24,301 nt of DNA from Calditrichota bacterium (GTDB taxonomy: Bacteria > Calditrichota > Calditrichia > Calditrichales > Calditrichaceae), in contig JAJRSN010000172.1 of NCBI GenBank assembly GCA_024278715.1, positions 1 to 24,301 on the forward strand, read 5' to 3'. Below, piece after piece: positions 15,405 through 23,568 of this stretch. The notes below the pieces were generated by a model, which saw only the letters and a program-made list of their open reading frames with translations, had not been told where the DNA came from and searched no databases. The position numbers and the translations under genes were made by a program. Numbering within the stretch: position 1 is the stretch's first letter; the number at the start of each line of letters is the position of its first letter.

Positions 15405-17783
15405 AAAAGATCTATTTTTATCGGATTAACCGTTCTTTTTTTAGCGCAGTGTCTTTTGGCTTTAAGCAATCCGCCCAAGCGCGAATTTCGCGCGGCATGG
15501 ATTGCCTCGGTGGCTAATATCGATTGGCCCAAAACCTTAAGTCCTTCAAAACAAAAAAGAAATTTAATAAAGTTATTGGATGAACTGGACGAAACGGGCA
15601 TTAACGCTGTCATTCTTCAGATCCGTCCGGAATGCGACGCTCTTTACAATTCCAATTACGAACCGTGGTCCTATTGGCTTACGGGCAAGCAGGGCAAAGC
15701 TCCCGATCCCTATTACGATCCTCTGGAATTTGCCATCGAAGAAGCGCACAAACGAGGAATGGAACTGCACGCCTGGTTCAATCCATATCGGGCGGAAAAA
15801 ACAATTGGCGGTTACACATTAGCCGAAAATCATGTGGTTAAACAGCATCCGGAGTGGATTTTATCTTTTACCGAAACAGATTCAAAAATGCGGCTTTTGA
15901 ATCCTGGAATACCCGACGTTCGCCGTCATATTATCAATGTCATCATGGATGTGGTTAATCGTTACGATGTTGACGGAATTCATTTTGACGATTATTTTTA
16001 TCCTTATCCCCCCAATAATATTTCGAGAACAAATAAGGATTATCAAACCTATAAAACCTACAAACACGGCGACGCGTCCGACAACTCCATCGAAGCCTGG
16101 CGCAGGGAAAATATAAATATTTTAATGCGCATGATTCACGACAGCATTCAGGTGGTTAAGCCGTGGGTAAAATTCGGCATCAGTCCCTTCGGAATTTACA
16201 AAAACGGCGTGCCGCCGGGAATTACCGGAATGGACGCCTACAATGTAATTTATGCCGATCCGCTTGCCTGGCTGCGCGATCAGTCAATCGATTATATTAC
16301 GCCTCAGCTTTACTGGAAAATCGGCGGAGCGCAGGATTTTAGCAAACTTTTAAATTGGTGGGCTGATCAAACGGCGGCAAAGGGCAGGCATTTGTATCCG
16401 GGACATATTTTCGGCGGCAGCTTTTCCACGTCTGAACTGCCGAATCAGTTAAATCTGGTGCGGAAAAACAGTAAATCGTTGGGAGACGTGTATTTTAGCG
16501 CCAAGCATTTTGGCTACAACACCCTTGATTTCGCGGAAAAACTGAAAAACGATTATTACCGGTTTCCGGCGTTGGTTCCGCAAATGGATTGGAAAAATTT
16601 AACGGCGCCTGAGGCTCCCACTCAATTGCTGTTTGCTCAGCCTAATTCAAACAAAACTTCGAGATTTCGCTGGCAGGCTCAGCCGGGCGCATCGGGCGGC
16701 GGCGTAATCAGATTCGCTCTTTATCGCTTCGATCAAATGCCGTCAACTACCGATCCTCCGGACGATCCTTCAAAACTTTATAAAGTGATCGGAGGAAATG
16801 AATTTTTACCTAAACCGCCGAAAGAAACGCTAAGCGAAGTCTATTTTGCCATTACCGCCATCGACAGGAACAGCAATGAAAGTACTTTGGGTCCTGTTAT
16901 TCGCATCACTCCGCCTTCGATGCCGGCTTTGGCGTTACCGCAAGACGGCAATAATCTTCAACCGGATACCGTGATAGTCAGTTGGAATTTAAATGTTGAC
17001 GCATCCACTTTTTATTTGCAAATCGCCACCGATACTCTGTTTAATGATTTGGTTTTCGATAAAAATGGAATTGCCGACGATTCTCTGAAAATAACCGATT
17101 TGACAGGGCAAACGCAATATTTCTGGCGCGTGGCTGCGGAAAATCCAGCCGGAAGGAGCGATTTCTCGGATGTCTTCTCTTTTGCCACCGCTTTCCCCAT
17201 GGCTCCGATTCTGGCTTCTCCCCCGGACGGCGAAAGTAACGTGCCTCTGGATACCGTATTAACCTGGTACAAAAACGAGGTGGCTACAAGTTATCATGTT
17301 CAATTGGGACAATCCGAAACCTTTTCCGAAAGCTTTATGACTTACGATACCGTGGTAACCGACACCTTTTTGGTAGTCAATAATCTTGAAGAATTTAAAC
17401 GAAAATGGTATTACTGGCGGGTTAAGGCTCTGAACGAATATGGCTCAAGCGACTGGTCCGAAACGTATATGTTCAGAACCATTCAAGCCACCTATTTGGC
17501 GGATATGTACAACAGTCCGAAATCTTTTGAATTAAAACAGAATTACCCGAATCCCTTCAATCCGACTACGAACATAGAATTTACTTTAGCCAAAGGATCG
17601 CGGGCTACTTTGAAAATTTATAACATGTTGGGGCAGGAAGTTTTAACATTGGTTAATGAATACAAACCGGCGGGCTCGTACAAAGTGACATTTGACGCAA
17701 CGAATCTCGCGGCGGGCGTGTATGTTTATCAATTACGCGCGGGCAATTTGGTGGCAAACAAAAAAATGATATTAATCAAATAA
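15402..17783 (+). CDS. GHL10 (DUF187) glycoside hydrolase with Fn3-like repeats and sorting domain
   Basis: The protein has 793 residues from the TTG at 15402 (816 if from the ATG at 15333). After a signal peptide (about 1-22), the GHL10 barrel spans about 28-370: FRAAWIASVANIDWP, LQIRPECDALY, ELHAWFNPYR, LLNPGIPDVRRHI, DGIHFDDYFYPYP at residue 191, and ITPQLYW. These are core motifs of the PF02638 family. Its E. coli member DigH (YddW) cleaves peptidoglycan glycans lacking stem peptides. An Fn3-like region (about 395-500) and two related repeats (about 505-690, each with an (F/Y)YWRV-like strand) follow. A sorting domain with NYPNPFNPTTNI, YNMLGQEVLTL and terminal KKMILIK ends the protein. 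It is first in an operon with a PD40 protein and an amidase. The glycan substrate is inferred from family and context. Confidence 0.92.
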   Translation: MKRSIFIGLTVLFLAQCLLALSNPPKREFRAAWIASVANIDWPKTLSPSKQKRNLIKLLDELDETGINAVILQIRPECDALYNSNYEPWSYWLTGKQGKAPDPYYDPLEFAIEEAHKRGMELHAWFNPYRAEKTIGGYTLAENHVVKQHPEWILSFTETDSKMRLLNPGIPDVRRHIINVIMDVVNRYDVDGIHFDDYFYPYPPNNISRTNKDYQTYKTYKHGDASDNSIEAWRRENINILMRMIHDSIQVVKPWVKFGISPFGIYKNGVPPGITGMDAYNVIYADPLAWLRDQSIDYITPQLYWKIGGAQDFSKLLNWWADQTAAKGRHLYPGHIFGGSFSTSELPNQLNLVRKNSKSLGDVYFSAKHFGYNTLDFAEKLKNDYYRFPALVPQMDWKNLTAPEAPTQLLFAQPNSNKTSRFRWQAQPGASGGGVIRFALYRFDQMPSTTDPPDDPSKLYKVIGGNEFLPKPPKETLSEVYFAITAIDRNSNESTLGPVIRITPPSMPALALPQDGNNLQPDTVIVSWNLNVDASTFYLQIATDTLFNDLVFDKNGIADDSLKITDLTGQTQYFWRVAAENPAGRSDFSDVFSFATAFPMAPILASPPDGESNVPLDTVLTWYKNEVATSYHVQLGQSETFSESFMTYDTVVTDTFLVVNNLEEFKRKWYYWRVKALNEYGSSDWSETYMFRTIQATYLADMYNSPKSFELKQNYPNPFNPTTNIEFTLAKGSRATLKIYNMLGQEVLTLVNEYKPAGSYKVTFDATNLAAGVYVYQLRAGNLVANKKMILIK

Positions 17784-17804
17784 AAGCGTTATGAGGAAGC
17801 AATG

Positions 17805-18740
17805 ATGAAAAAAATCGTTTTAACTATTTTATTTTCTCTGTTTACGGTTATGATTCTTTTGGCGCAGATTCCCGATCTTAAAGTGGAGAAAATAACGCCG
17901 TTAACGTCGCTCGACCAGGGAGAGTTCTTCTTTCCGAAGTTGACCCCAGATGGCGGCAAGATCGTCTTTACGGGACCAAAGTTTCATGGTCTGTTTGTGA
18001 TGGATCTTGAAAACAAAAAAATTGAAGCTCTGAACGAAGACGACGGCGCCGGTTATGAATTCCAAATCAGCGGCGACGGTAAATACGTGATCTATCGCCA
18101 GTTTGAATTCAAAAACAAGCGAAAATTTTACACGCTAAAAAAGCAAAATCTTCGCGATAAACAGGTTACGATAATTGAAAAAGAGGTAAGAGAATTATCG
18201 CCGCCGCGTATGGTTAAAAACAGCCTTTTGTATTTAAAGGATGAGCAGCCCGTAAAAGTGAATTTGCAACCGGCTTTAAATAAAACAGTGAACGCGGGCG
18301 GAAAAGCGGTTTTTATTAAAAGCGGCAAAATTGTCTTAATCGACAACGGCGAAATAAAAGAGCTGGCTCCGTTAGGGGACGGTATTTACATTTGGCCCGA
18401 ACTTTCTCCGGACGGTCAAAAGATTGTTTTTACCTTTGCCGGCGACGCCACCTACATTTGCGATCTAAACGGCGAAATTCTGACAAAAATTGGCTACGCC
18501 AACGCTCCGACATGGTCGCCGGACGGAAAATGGATCGCTTACATGGTTGATCATGACGACGGTCATTTTTACACCGATTCCGAAATATTTATCTCTGCTG
18601 CGGACGGAAGCAAAAAAATACAAATAACCGATACCGCAGACATTATTGAAATGTACCCGAATTGGGGCGCCGATATTTCAAAACTTGTTTTTTCTTCCAA
18701 CAGCGGACAAATATTTCTGGCAAAGTTAAAACAGGATTAG
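17805..18740 (+). CDS. PD40 (TolB-like) beta-propeller protein, exported
   Basis: The protein has 311 residues from the ATG at 17805; the ATG at 17802 lies very near GAGGAAG (17793-17799). The signal peptide ends ILLAQ near residue 20. PD40 repeats are visible as FPKLTPDGGKIVFTG, FQISGDGKYVIYRQ, WPELSPDGQKIVFTF, APTWSPDGKWIAYM and YPNWGADISKLVFSS. They form a small propeller, roughly half to two thirds the size of TolB with its N-terminal domain. There is no lipobox and no sorting domain, so it is probably periplasmic. It sits between two peptidoglycan-related enzyme genes (gaps 21 and 12 bases), so a helper or binding role is plausible. Calling it TolB itself is not justified, as PD40 propellers are widespread. 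Confidence 0.85.
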   Translation: MKKIVLTILFSLFTVMILLAQIPDLKVEKITPLTSLDQGEFFFPKLTPDGGKIVFTGPKFHGLFVMDLENKKIEALNEDDGAGYEFQISGDGKYVIYRQFEFKNKRKFYTLKKQNLRDKQVTIIEKEVRELSPPRMVKNSLLYLKDEQPVKVNLQPALNKTVNAGGKAVFIKSGKIVLIDNGEIKELAPLGDGIYIWPELSPDGQKIVFTFAGDATYICDLNGEILTKIGYANAPTWSPDGKWIAYMVDHDDGHFYTDSEIFISAADGSKKIQITDTADIIEMYPNWGADISKLVFSSNSGQIFLAKLKQD

Positions 18741-18752
18741 CGAGGGAAAAGA

Positions 18753-21476
18753 ATGTTTAAAAAAATAACCTTTTTTGTTTTATTGACTTCATTTTTGTTT
18801 GCACAGGATTTCAGCGGAATTAAAATTTACGTTAATCCCGGACACGGCGGACACGATCCTGCAAACGATCGATACATTCCGGCAACGGGATTCTGGGAGT
18901 CGGAAGGCAATTTGACCAAGGGCTTGTATTTGATGGAGCTTTTGAAAAAACACAACGCTACGGTCTTTATCAGCCGCACTCAAAACCGCGATCAGGACGA
19001 TTTGCCACTTTCTCAGATCGACGCCGACGCCAATGCAAAAAATGTTGATTATTTTCAATCGATTCACAGCAACGCACATAATGCCACTGTCAATTATCCT
19101 CTGGTGCTGTTCAGAGGATACGACAACGATCCTGTTTTTCCCAACGCCAAAAAAATGGGCGGCATAATCTGGGGAGAAATGGATAAGCTTGACGGTCAAT
19201 GGACTTACTGGAAGTACTCGTTTGACAACGTGCGCGGCGACTGGTCATTTTACCCGCAATGGGGAACATCGGGGCTTGGAGTGCTTCGCTATTTAACCAT
19301 GCCCGGCACGCTTACCGAAGGTTCTTTTCACGATTATATTCCCAATTCATTTCGTTTGATGAGTTTGGATTATCGCAGGCATGAATCAATTGTGCTTTTG
19401 CGGTCTTTTATTAAATACTTCGGATTGGATCAATTGCCCGACGGCGTTGTGGCTGGCATTGTTCGCTCCAAAACCGAAAATGTCGATTACAGTTACAATT
19501 ACAACTCGGGTTTGCCGAATGATAAAAAGAAAGCGCTGAATAATGCGCGCGTTCGGCTTTTACCGGACAACCGCGTTTACGTTACCGATTTTCATAAAAA
19601 CGGATTTTTCATGTTTGAAAATGTTCAACCGGGTACGTATCAGGTGGTTATGGATGCCGGAGACTACGCGGGAGACACTGTTCAGGTTGTCGTGAAAGCC
19701 AATCAAACTTCTTTTGCCAACGGTTTTCTGCTGAAGGTTGCCGACAAAGCGCCCGAAGTTTACACCTATTCTCCGGCAAGTAACGATTCATCGGTTGCCA
19801 CGCATTCGGATATCCGCGTTTACTTTAGTCAACAGATGGATCGGGAATCGACGGAAAACGCGTTTTCCACAAATCCGCCCACAAACGGCTACTTTAGTTG
19901 GCAGAATAGCGACATGACGATGATCTATTCTCTGTACGACACTTTATCCCGTTCAACGGAGTACGAGGTTAAAATCGACAGTTCGGCAAAGAACAAAAAA
20001 GGAAAACATCTAAAAGAGCCTTACGCCTTTACTTTTAAAACGAGTTCTTACCATGTCATTCCCAGGGTAGTAAGTTTCGCTCCGTCGGCGGACAGCATCC
20101 GCACGAACAGCACTATTTCTGTCTCTTTTGACGCTCCCATGCGCATTGCGGAAACAGAAGCCGCTTTTAGCGTCGATCCCCCGCTTTCCGGTCATTTTGA
20201 ATGGGAAGAAGACTTAACAGGATTTACCTTTGTGCCCGATTCGTTAATGAAAAGAAAAACACTTTATACGGTAACTCTTTCGGACGAAGCCCAGAATTTT
20301 TACGGCGTTCATATTGACAGCGCCCTTCAATTTTCGTTTTTGACCCGCTACCTTAACGAACTGCTCATGTTAAAATCATTCCCGCGGAACGGACAAACGG
20401 AGGTCAGCACCAGACTGCAGGTCTTTGTCGTGTTCAGCGGTATTCCCAATAAATACACCGTTTTTGACAATTTTCAGATTTCCGATTCGTCGGGTAATTT
20501 AATTTCTTACCGCGGGCTGGACGTTTTTGGAAAAGAAGGACGCGGCGTACTTGTTTTTGAACCTCGTCAGCCGCTGAAAAAAAATATGCGTTACACCATT
20601 CGGTTTTTCCCGGGAATTGAGGATATGGAAAAGCTTTCCCTGACCGACACTTTAGCGATTAATTTTAAAACGACCCTCGAAGGATACGGCAGCGGTAAAA
20701 TTCTGGATGATTTCGAAACAAATTTTGGCTGGACAGACCCTGACAATAATCCCGTTACCCAGGGCACAAATCCGGACGGAACCAATTTTGACATTACAAG
20801 AACAAAGAAGGTTAACGGCACCTATTCCGGCAGATTGGAATACAGCTTTAAAGTCGATTCAGGAGGAGTTTGCCGCCTGCCGAACGAGGAAAGGATTCAG
20901 ATACCGGTTTCGGGCGGTACGAATTTCGGGCTTTGGATTTACGGCGACTTCAGCCATAATCTGCTGGAATTGTGGTTCGACCGCGACAATAAATCGGATG
21001 TTGTCGCCTTTAGCGATACTATTGACTGGGCTGGATGGAAGCTGGTCACAATCCCGCTCGATTCCATACCGGGAAGCGGAAAGATATTCTTTCAAAGTGT
21101 GGTCATTCGTCAGAACAAAGAAGGCTACCACGAAGGAGCCATTTATCTGGACGATGTTCAATATGATGTCACTTTCACGGATATCGAAGATGAACCGTTG
21201 ACAAATGTTCCGGCAAAATTCTTACTATACCAGAATTATCCGAATCCGTTTAATCCGCTTACCACTATTCGCTACGAATTACCCAAGACCGGGATGGTCG
21301 AACTTTCGCTTTTCAATATTTTGGGTCAAAAGGTGAAGGAACTTGTAAAAGGAACGCAAACCGCCGGAATGCATGAAATAAAGCTCAAGGCGGATAATTT
21401 GGCGAGCGGAATTTATCTGTATCGTCTGAAAATGGACGACAGAATTCAAATACGCAAACTCGTCGTTTTAAAATAA
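18753..21476 (+). CDS. N-acetylmuramoyl-L-alanine amidase (Amidase_3) with Ig-like domains, possible CBM and sorting domain
   Basis: The 907-residue protein is predicted to cleave the amide bond between N-acetylmuramic acid and the stem peptide. The signal peptide ends LFAQ near residue 18. The Amidase_3 domain (about 22-225) has all expected residues: zinc ligands H31 (NPGHGG), E51 (SEGNL) and H105 (SIHSNA), and catalytic E189 (LTEGSF). A carboxypeptidase-regulatory-like domain follows (about 231-330). Three Big_5 (SbsA-type) Ig-like domains come next (about 334-430, 436-530, 535-640), with VYFSQQMD and VSFDAPM motifs. A jelly-roll-like region (about 648-805; DDFE, GLWIYGD, YLDDVQY) resembles carbohydrate-binding modules. 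The sorting domain has NYPNPFNP and ends RKLVVLK. AGGG upstream supports this start. It is last in the operon and followed by a terminator. Confidence 0.93.
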   Translation: MFKKITFFVLLTSFLFAQDFSGIKIYVNPGHGGHDPANDRYIPATGFWESEGNLTKGLYLMELLKKHNATVFISRTQNRDQDDLPLSQIDADANAKNVDYFQSIHSNAHNATVNYPLVLFRGYDNDPVFPNAKKMGGIIWGEMDKLDGQWTYWKYSFDNVRGDWSFYPQWGTSGLGVLRYLTMPGTLTEGSFHDYIPNSFRLMSLDYRRHESIVLLRSFIKYFGLDQLPDGVVAGIVRSKTENVDYSYNYNSGLPNDKKKALNNARVRLLPDNRVYVTDFHKNGFFMFENVQPGTYQVVMDAGDYAGDTVQVVVKANQTSFANGFLLKVADKAPEVYTYSPASNDSSVATHSDIRVYFSQQMDRESTENAFSTNPPTNGYFSWQNSDMTMIYSLYDTLSRSTEYEVKIDSSAKNKKGKHLKEPYAFTFKTSSYHVIPRVVSFAPSADSIRTNSTISVSFDAPMRIAETEAAFSVDPPLSGHFEWEEDLTGFTFVPDSLMKRKTLYTVTLSDEAQNFYGVHIDSALQFSFLTRYLNELLMLKSFPRNGQTEVSTRLQVFVVFSGIPNKYTVFDNFQISDSSGNLISYRGLDVFGKEGRGVLVFEPRQPLKKNMRYTIRFFPGIEDMEKLSLTDTLAINFKTTLEGYGSGKILDDFETNFGWTDPDNNPVTQGTNPDGTNFDITRTKKVNGTYSGRLEYSFKVDSGGVCRLPNEERIQIPVSGGTNFGLWIYGDFSHNLLELWFDRDNKSDVVAFSDTIDWAGWKLVTIPLDSIPGSGKIFFQSVVIRQNKEGYHEGAIYLDDVQYDVTFTDIEDEPLTNVPAKFLLYQNYPNPFNPLTTIRYELPKTGMVELSLFNILGQKVKELVKGTQTAGMHEIKLKADNLASGIYLYRLKMDDRIQIRKLVVLK

Positions 21477-21492
21477 AAAATCCCGCAATAAT

Positions 21493-21528
21493 AATTCCCC
21501 TGAATTTTCGGGGGAATTTTTCTTTTTT
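21493..21528 (+). terminator. Rho-independent terminator after the amidase gene
   Basis: AATTCCCC (21493-21500) pairs with GGGGAATT (21511-21518) around a 10-base loop, followed by TTTTTCTTTTTT at about 21517-21528. It lies 16 bases after the amidase stop and ends the hydrolase operon. Confidence 0.9.
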
Positions 21529-21591
21529 ATCAGGTCAAAATATTTTTAGCATTCAATTCCTGCTTTAAGTCAATGGAAATAAACCTTATTT

Positions 21592-21628
21592 TTGCTTATT
21601 TTCAATGGACGGCGCATTATTCATTGAA
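21592..21628 (+). promoter_or_regulatory. Candidate promoter and operator of the FadR-like regulator
   Basis: TTCAATG (21601-21607) and CATTGAA (21622-21628) form a perfect 7-bp inverted repeat with centres 21 bp apart, about two helical turns. TTGCTT (21592-21597) and CATTAT (21615-21620), 17 bases apart, are weak -35/-10 candidates (3 and 4 matches of 6) overlapped by the repeat. A direct copy of TCAATGGA lies at 21570-21577, 32 bp before the one at 21602. TetR regulators often bind such palindromes next to their own gene. This is inference from position and symmetry. Confidence 0.35.
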
Positions 21629-21647
21629 GCGAGTACAGGGAACGGAG

Positions 21648-22241
21648 ATGAGGAGAAAGCAGGAAAAAAGATCAAAAATTCTGTTTGCCGCAATCAAAGT
21701 TTTTGCCCAAAAAGGATTTTACAATACAAAGGTGGCGGATATTGCCCGCGAAGCGGGCGTGGCTGACGGAACCATTTATCTTTACTTCAAAAATAAAGAC
21801 GATATTTTAATTTCGATTTTTGAAGAAAAGATGGATGAAATTCTCGGATTGTTTAAAACAAGATTAAAAAAAGCCAAGAACGCCCGCGAAAAACTGGAAA
21901 TATTCTTCAAGACCTATTTTCGCTTGATTAACGACGATCAGGATTTGGCGGAAGTCTTTCAGGTGGAGCTGCGGCAATCGAGCAAATTTTTAAAAGATTA
22001 CCACCATCAAAAATTTTTTGATTACCTGAATATCATCGGGGACATAATTAAGCAGGGACAAAGCGAAAAAATATTCCGGCAGGATTTAAATCCGTTGATT
22101 GCCAAACGGATTATCTTCGGAGCGATTGATGAAGTCGCCAGGCAATGGATTTTAGGAGCGGAGAGAGAATTCAGTACGGACGAGGCGTGCCGGGAGGTAA
22201 TCAAAATTATCGGCAAGGGATTGTTACAAAACCGGAATTAA
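21648..22241 (+). CDS. fadR: TetR-family regulator, FadR-like (fatty-acid degradation)
   Basis: The regulator has 197 residues from the ATG at 21648. An in-frame ATG at 21573 would add 25 residues unlike the family, and AGGG at 21637-21640 suits 21648. The N-terminal helix-turn-helix (about 8-55) includes IKVFAQKGFYNTKVADIA and AGVADGTIYLYFKNKDDIL, the latter very like Bacillus FadR (YsiA) as I recall it. The C-terminal ligand domain has VELRQS and IIFGAIDEVARQWIL, also shared with FadR. By family it binds long-chain acyl-CoA, which releases it from DNA and derepresses beta-oxidation genes. The following thiolase and hydratase genes support this job. Gap to the thiolase is 20 bases. The symbol is given for the TetR-type FadR, not the GntR-type of E. 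coli. Confidence 0.85.
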   Translation: MRRKQEKRSKILFAAIKVFAQKGFYNTKVADIAREAGVADGTIYLYFKNKDDILISIFEEKMDEILGLFKTRLKKAKNAREKLEIFFKTYFRLINDDQDLAEVFQVELRQSSKFLKDYHHQKFFDYLNIIGDIIKQGQSEKIFRQDLNPLIAKRIIFGAIDEVARQWILGAEREFSTDEACREVIKIIGKGLLQNRN

Positions 22242-22261
22242 GCCCAAATAAAGGGGAATTT

Positions 22262-23548
22262 ATGAAACAGGTTGTGATTGTTGACGGGCTGCGCTCGCCG
22301 TTTGTAAAATACAATTCCGATTTTAAAGAGATTGCAGCTCATGAATTGGGCGCGATTGTGCTAAAAGAATTAACGGAGCGCAATAATTTAAAGTCGAAAG
22401 ATATTGACGAAATTATTATCGGAAATGTGGCGCAGCCGCCCGAAGCGACCAACATAGCCAGAAACATCGCTCTTCTTGCCGGGATTGATTCTTCCGTTCC
22501 GGCTTTTTCGGTACAGCGTAATTGCGCCAGCGGAATGCAATCCGCGACGGACGCCTGGTACCGCATTCAGGCGGGGCACGGCTCCGTCTATCTGACCGGC
22601 GGTGCGGAAAGCATGTCGCAAATACCTTTTCTTTTTAGCCGCGCGGCGCAAAACTGGTTTACGGAAATTTTCAAATCGCGAACGTTTTTCGGACGATTCG
22701 CGAAAATTTTGCGTTTTAAGCCTTCGTTTTTAAAACCGGTTATCGGGCTGCGGCTGGGATTGACCGATGGCTTTTGCGGGTTAAATATGGGAGAAGTCAC
22801 CGAACGTTTGGCGGGTGAATTTAAAATAGGTCGGGAAGAACAGGACCGCTTTGCCCTGCGCAGCCATAACAGAGCGGAACAAGCATTAAAGAACGGAATT
22901 CTGCAGCAGGAAACCATGCCTGTCCCGGTTCCGCCGCGGTTCGATAAAATCGTTGAACGGGACAACGGCATTCGTTTTGGGCAAAGCATGCAGGCGCTCG
23001 CCAAACTGCGTCCGGTTTTTGACAAAAATGGAGGAACAATTACCGCCGGTAATGCCAGCCAAATCACCGACGGCGCCGCCATGCTGATTGTAATGGATGA
23101 AGAAAAAGCCAGAGCAATGGGCTACAAACCGCTGGGACGACTAAAAGCGTTTGCCTTTTCCGCGTTAGCGCCAGAACAGATGGGGCTGGGTCCGGCGTAC
23201 AGCATGAAGAGATTGTTTGACCGGACAAAAATTTCGCCGAAGGACATCGATCTGATCGAGATTAACGAAGCTTTTGCAGCGCAGGTTCTGGCGAATTTAC
23301 GTCTCATGGAATCGTCCGCTTTGTGCAAAAAGCATTTTAATTCGGACCATCCCCTCGGCGCGATTGACGATGAAAAATTGAATGTCAACGGAGGCGCCAT
23401 TGCTCTCGGTCATCCGGTCGGAGCTTCGGGCGCGCGTTTGCTTTTAACGCTGCTGAAAGAGTTGAAGAGAAGAAATCTGCAGCTCGGACTTGCGACCCTG
23501 TGTATTGGCGGAGGACAGGGCGCAGCGTTTTTAGTTGAAAATATTTGA
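22262..23548 (+). CDS. fadI: Acetyl-CoA C-acyltransferase (3-ketoacyl-CoA thiolase), FadI type
   Basis: The enzyme has 428 residues and cleaves 3-ketoacyl-CoA with CoA, releasing acetyl-CoA, the last step of a beta-oxidation cycle. The ATG at 22262 follows AAGGGG at 22251-22256 and begins MKQVVIVDGLRSPF, the normal thiolase start. Catalytic residues are C88 (QRNCASGM), H384 (GHPVGASG) and C414 (TLCIGGGQG); the NEAF motif is at 335-338. An extra segment at about 128-172 (NWFTEIF...FFGRFAKIL...PSFLKPVIGLRLGL) is longer and more hydrophobic than in soluble FadA-type enzymes. It matches the membrane-associating loop of FadI and mitochondrial trifunctional beta subunits. The downstream gene encodes the expected alpha-subunit partner, starting 20 bases later. 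FadI rather than a biosynthetic acetyl-CoA acetyltransferase is favoured by this insert and by the neighbour. Confidence 0.93.
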   Translation: MKQVVIVDGLRSPFVKYNSDFKEIAAHELGAIVLKELTERNNLKSKDIDEIIIGNVAQPPEATNIARNIALLAGIDSSVPAFSVQRNCASGMQSATDAWYRIQAGHGSVYLTGGAESMSQIPFLFSRAAQNWFTEIFKSRTFFGRFAKILRFKPSFLKPVIGLRLGLTDGFCGLNMGEVTERLAGEFKIGREEQDRFALRSHNRAEQALKNGILQQETMPVPVPPRFDKIVERDNGIRFGQSMQALAKLRPVFDKNGGTITAGNASQITDGAAMLIVMDEEKARAMGYKPLGRLKAFAFSALAPEQMGLGPAYSMKRLFDRTKISPKDIDLIEINEAFAAQVLANLRLMESSALCKKHFNSDHPLGAIDDEKLNVNGGAIALGHPVGASGARLLLTLLKELKRRNLQLGLATLCIGGGQGAAFLVENI

Positions 23549-23568
23549 AAACTTTACCGGTAAAGACA

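Noticed and set aside
17805..18740. PD40 protein as TolB of the Tol-Pal system
   Set aside because: No TolQ, TolR, TolA or Pal gene is nearby, and the TolB N-terminal domain is not evident; PD40 repeats alone are not specific.
21573..21647. N-terminal extension of the TetR regulator from the ATG at 21573
   Set aside because: The extra 25 residues do not resemble TetR family starts and would overlap the candidate promoter and operator.
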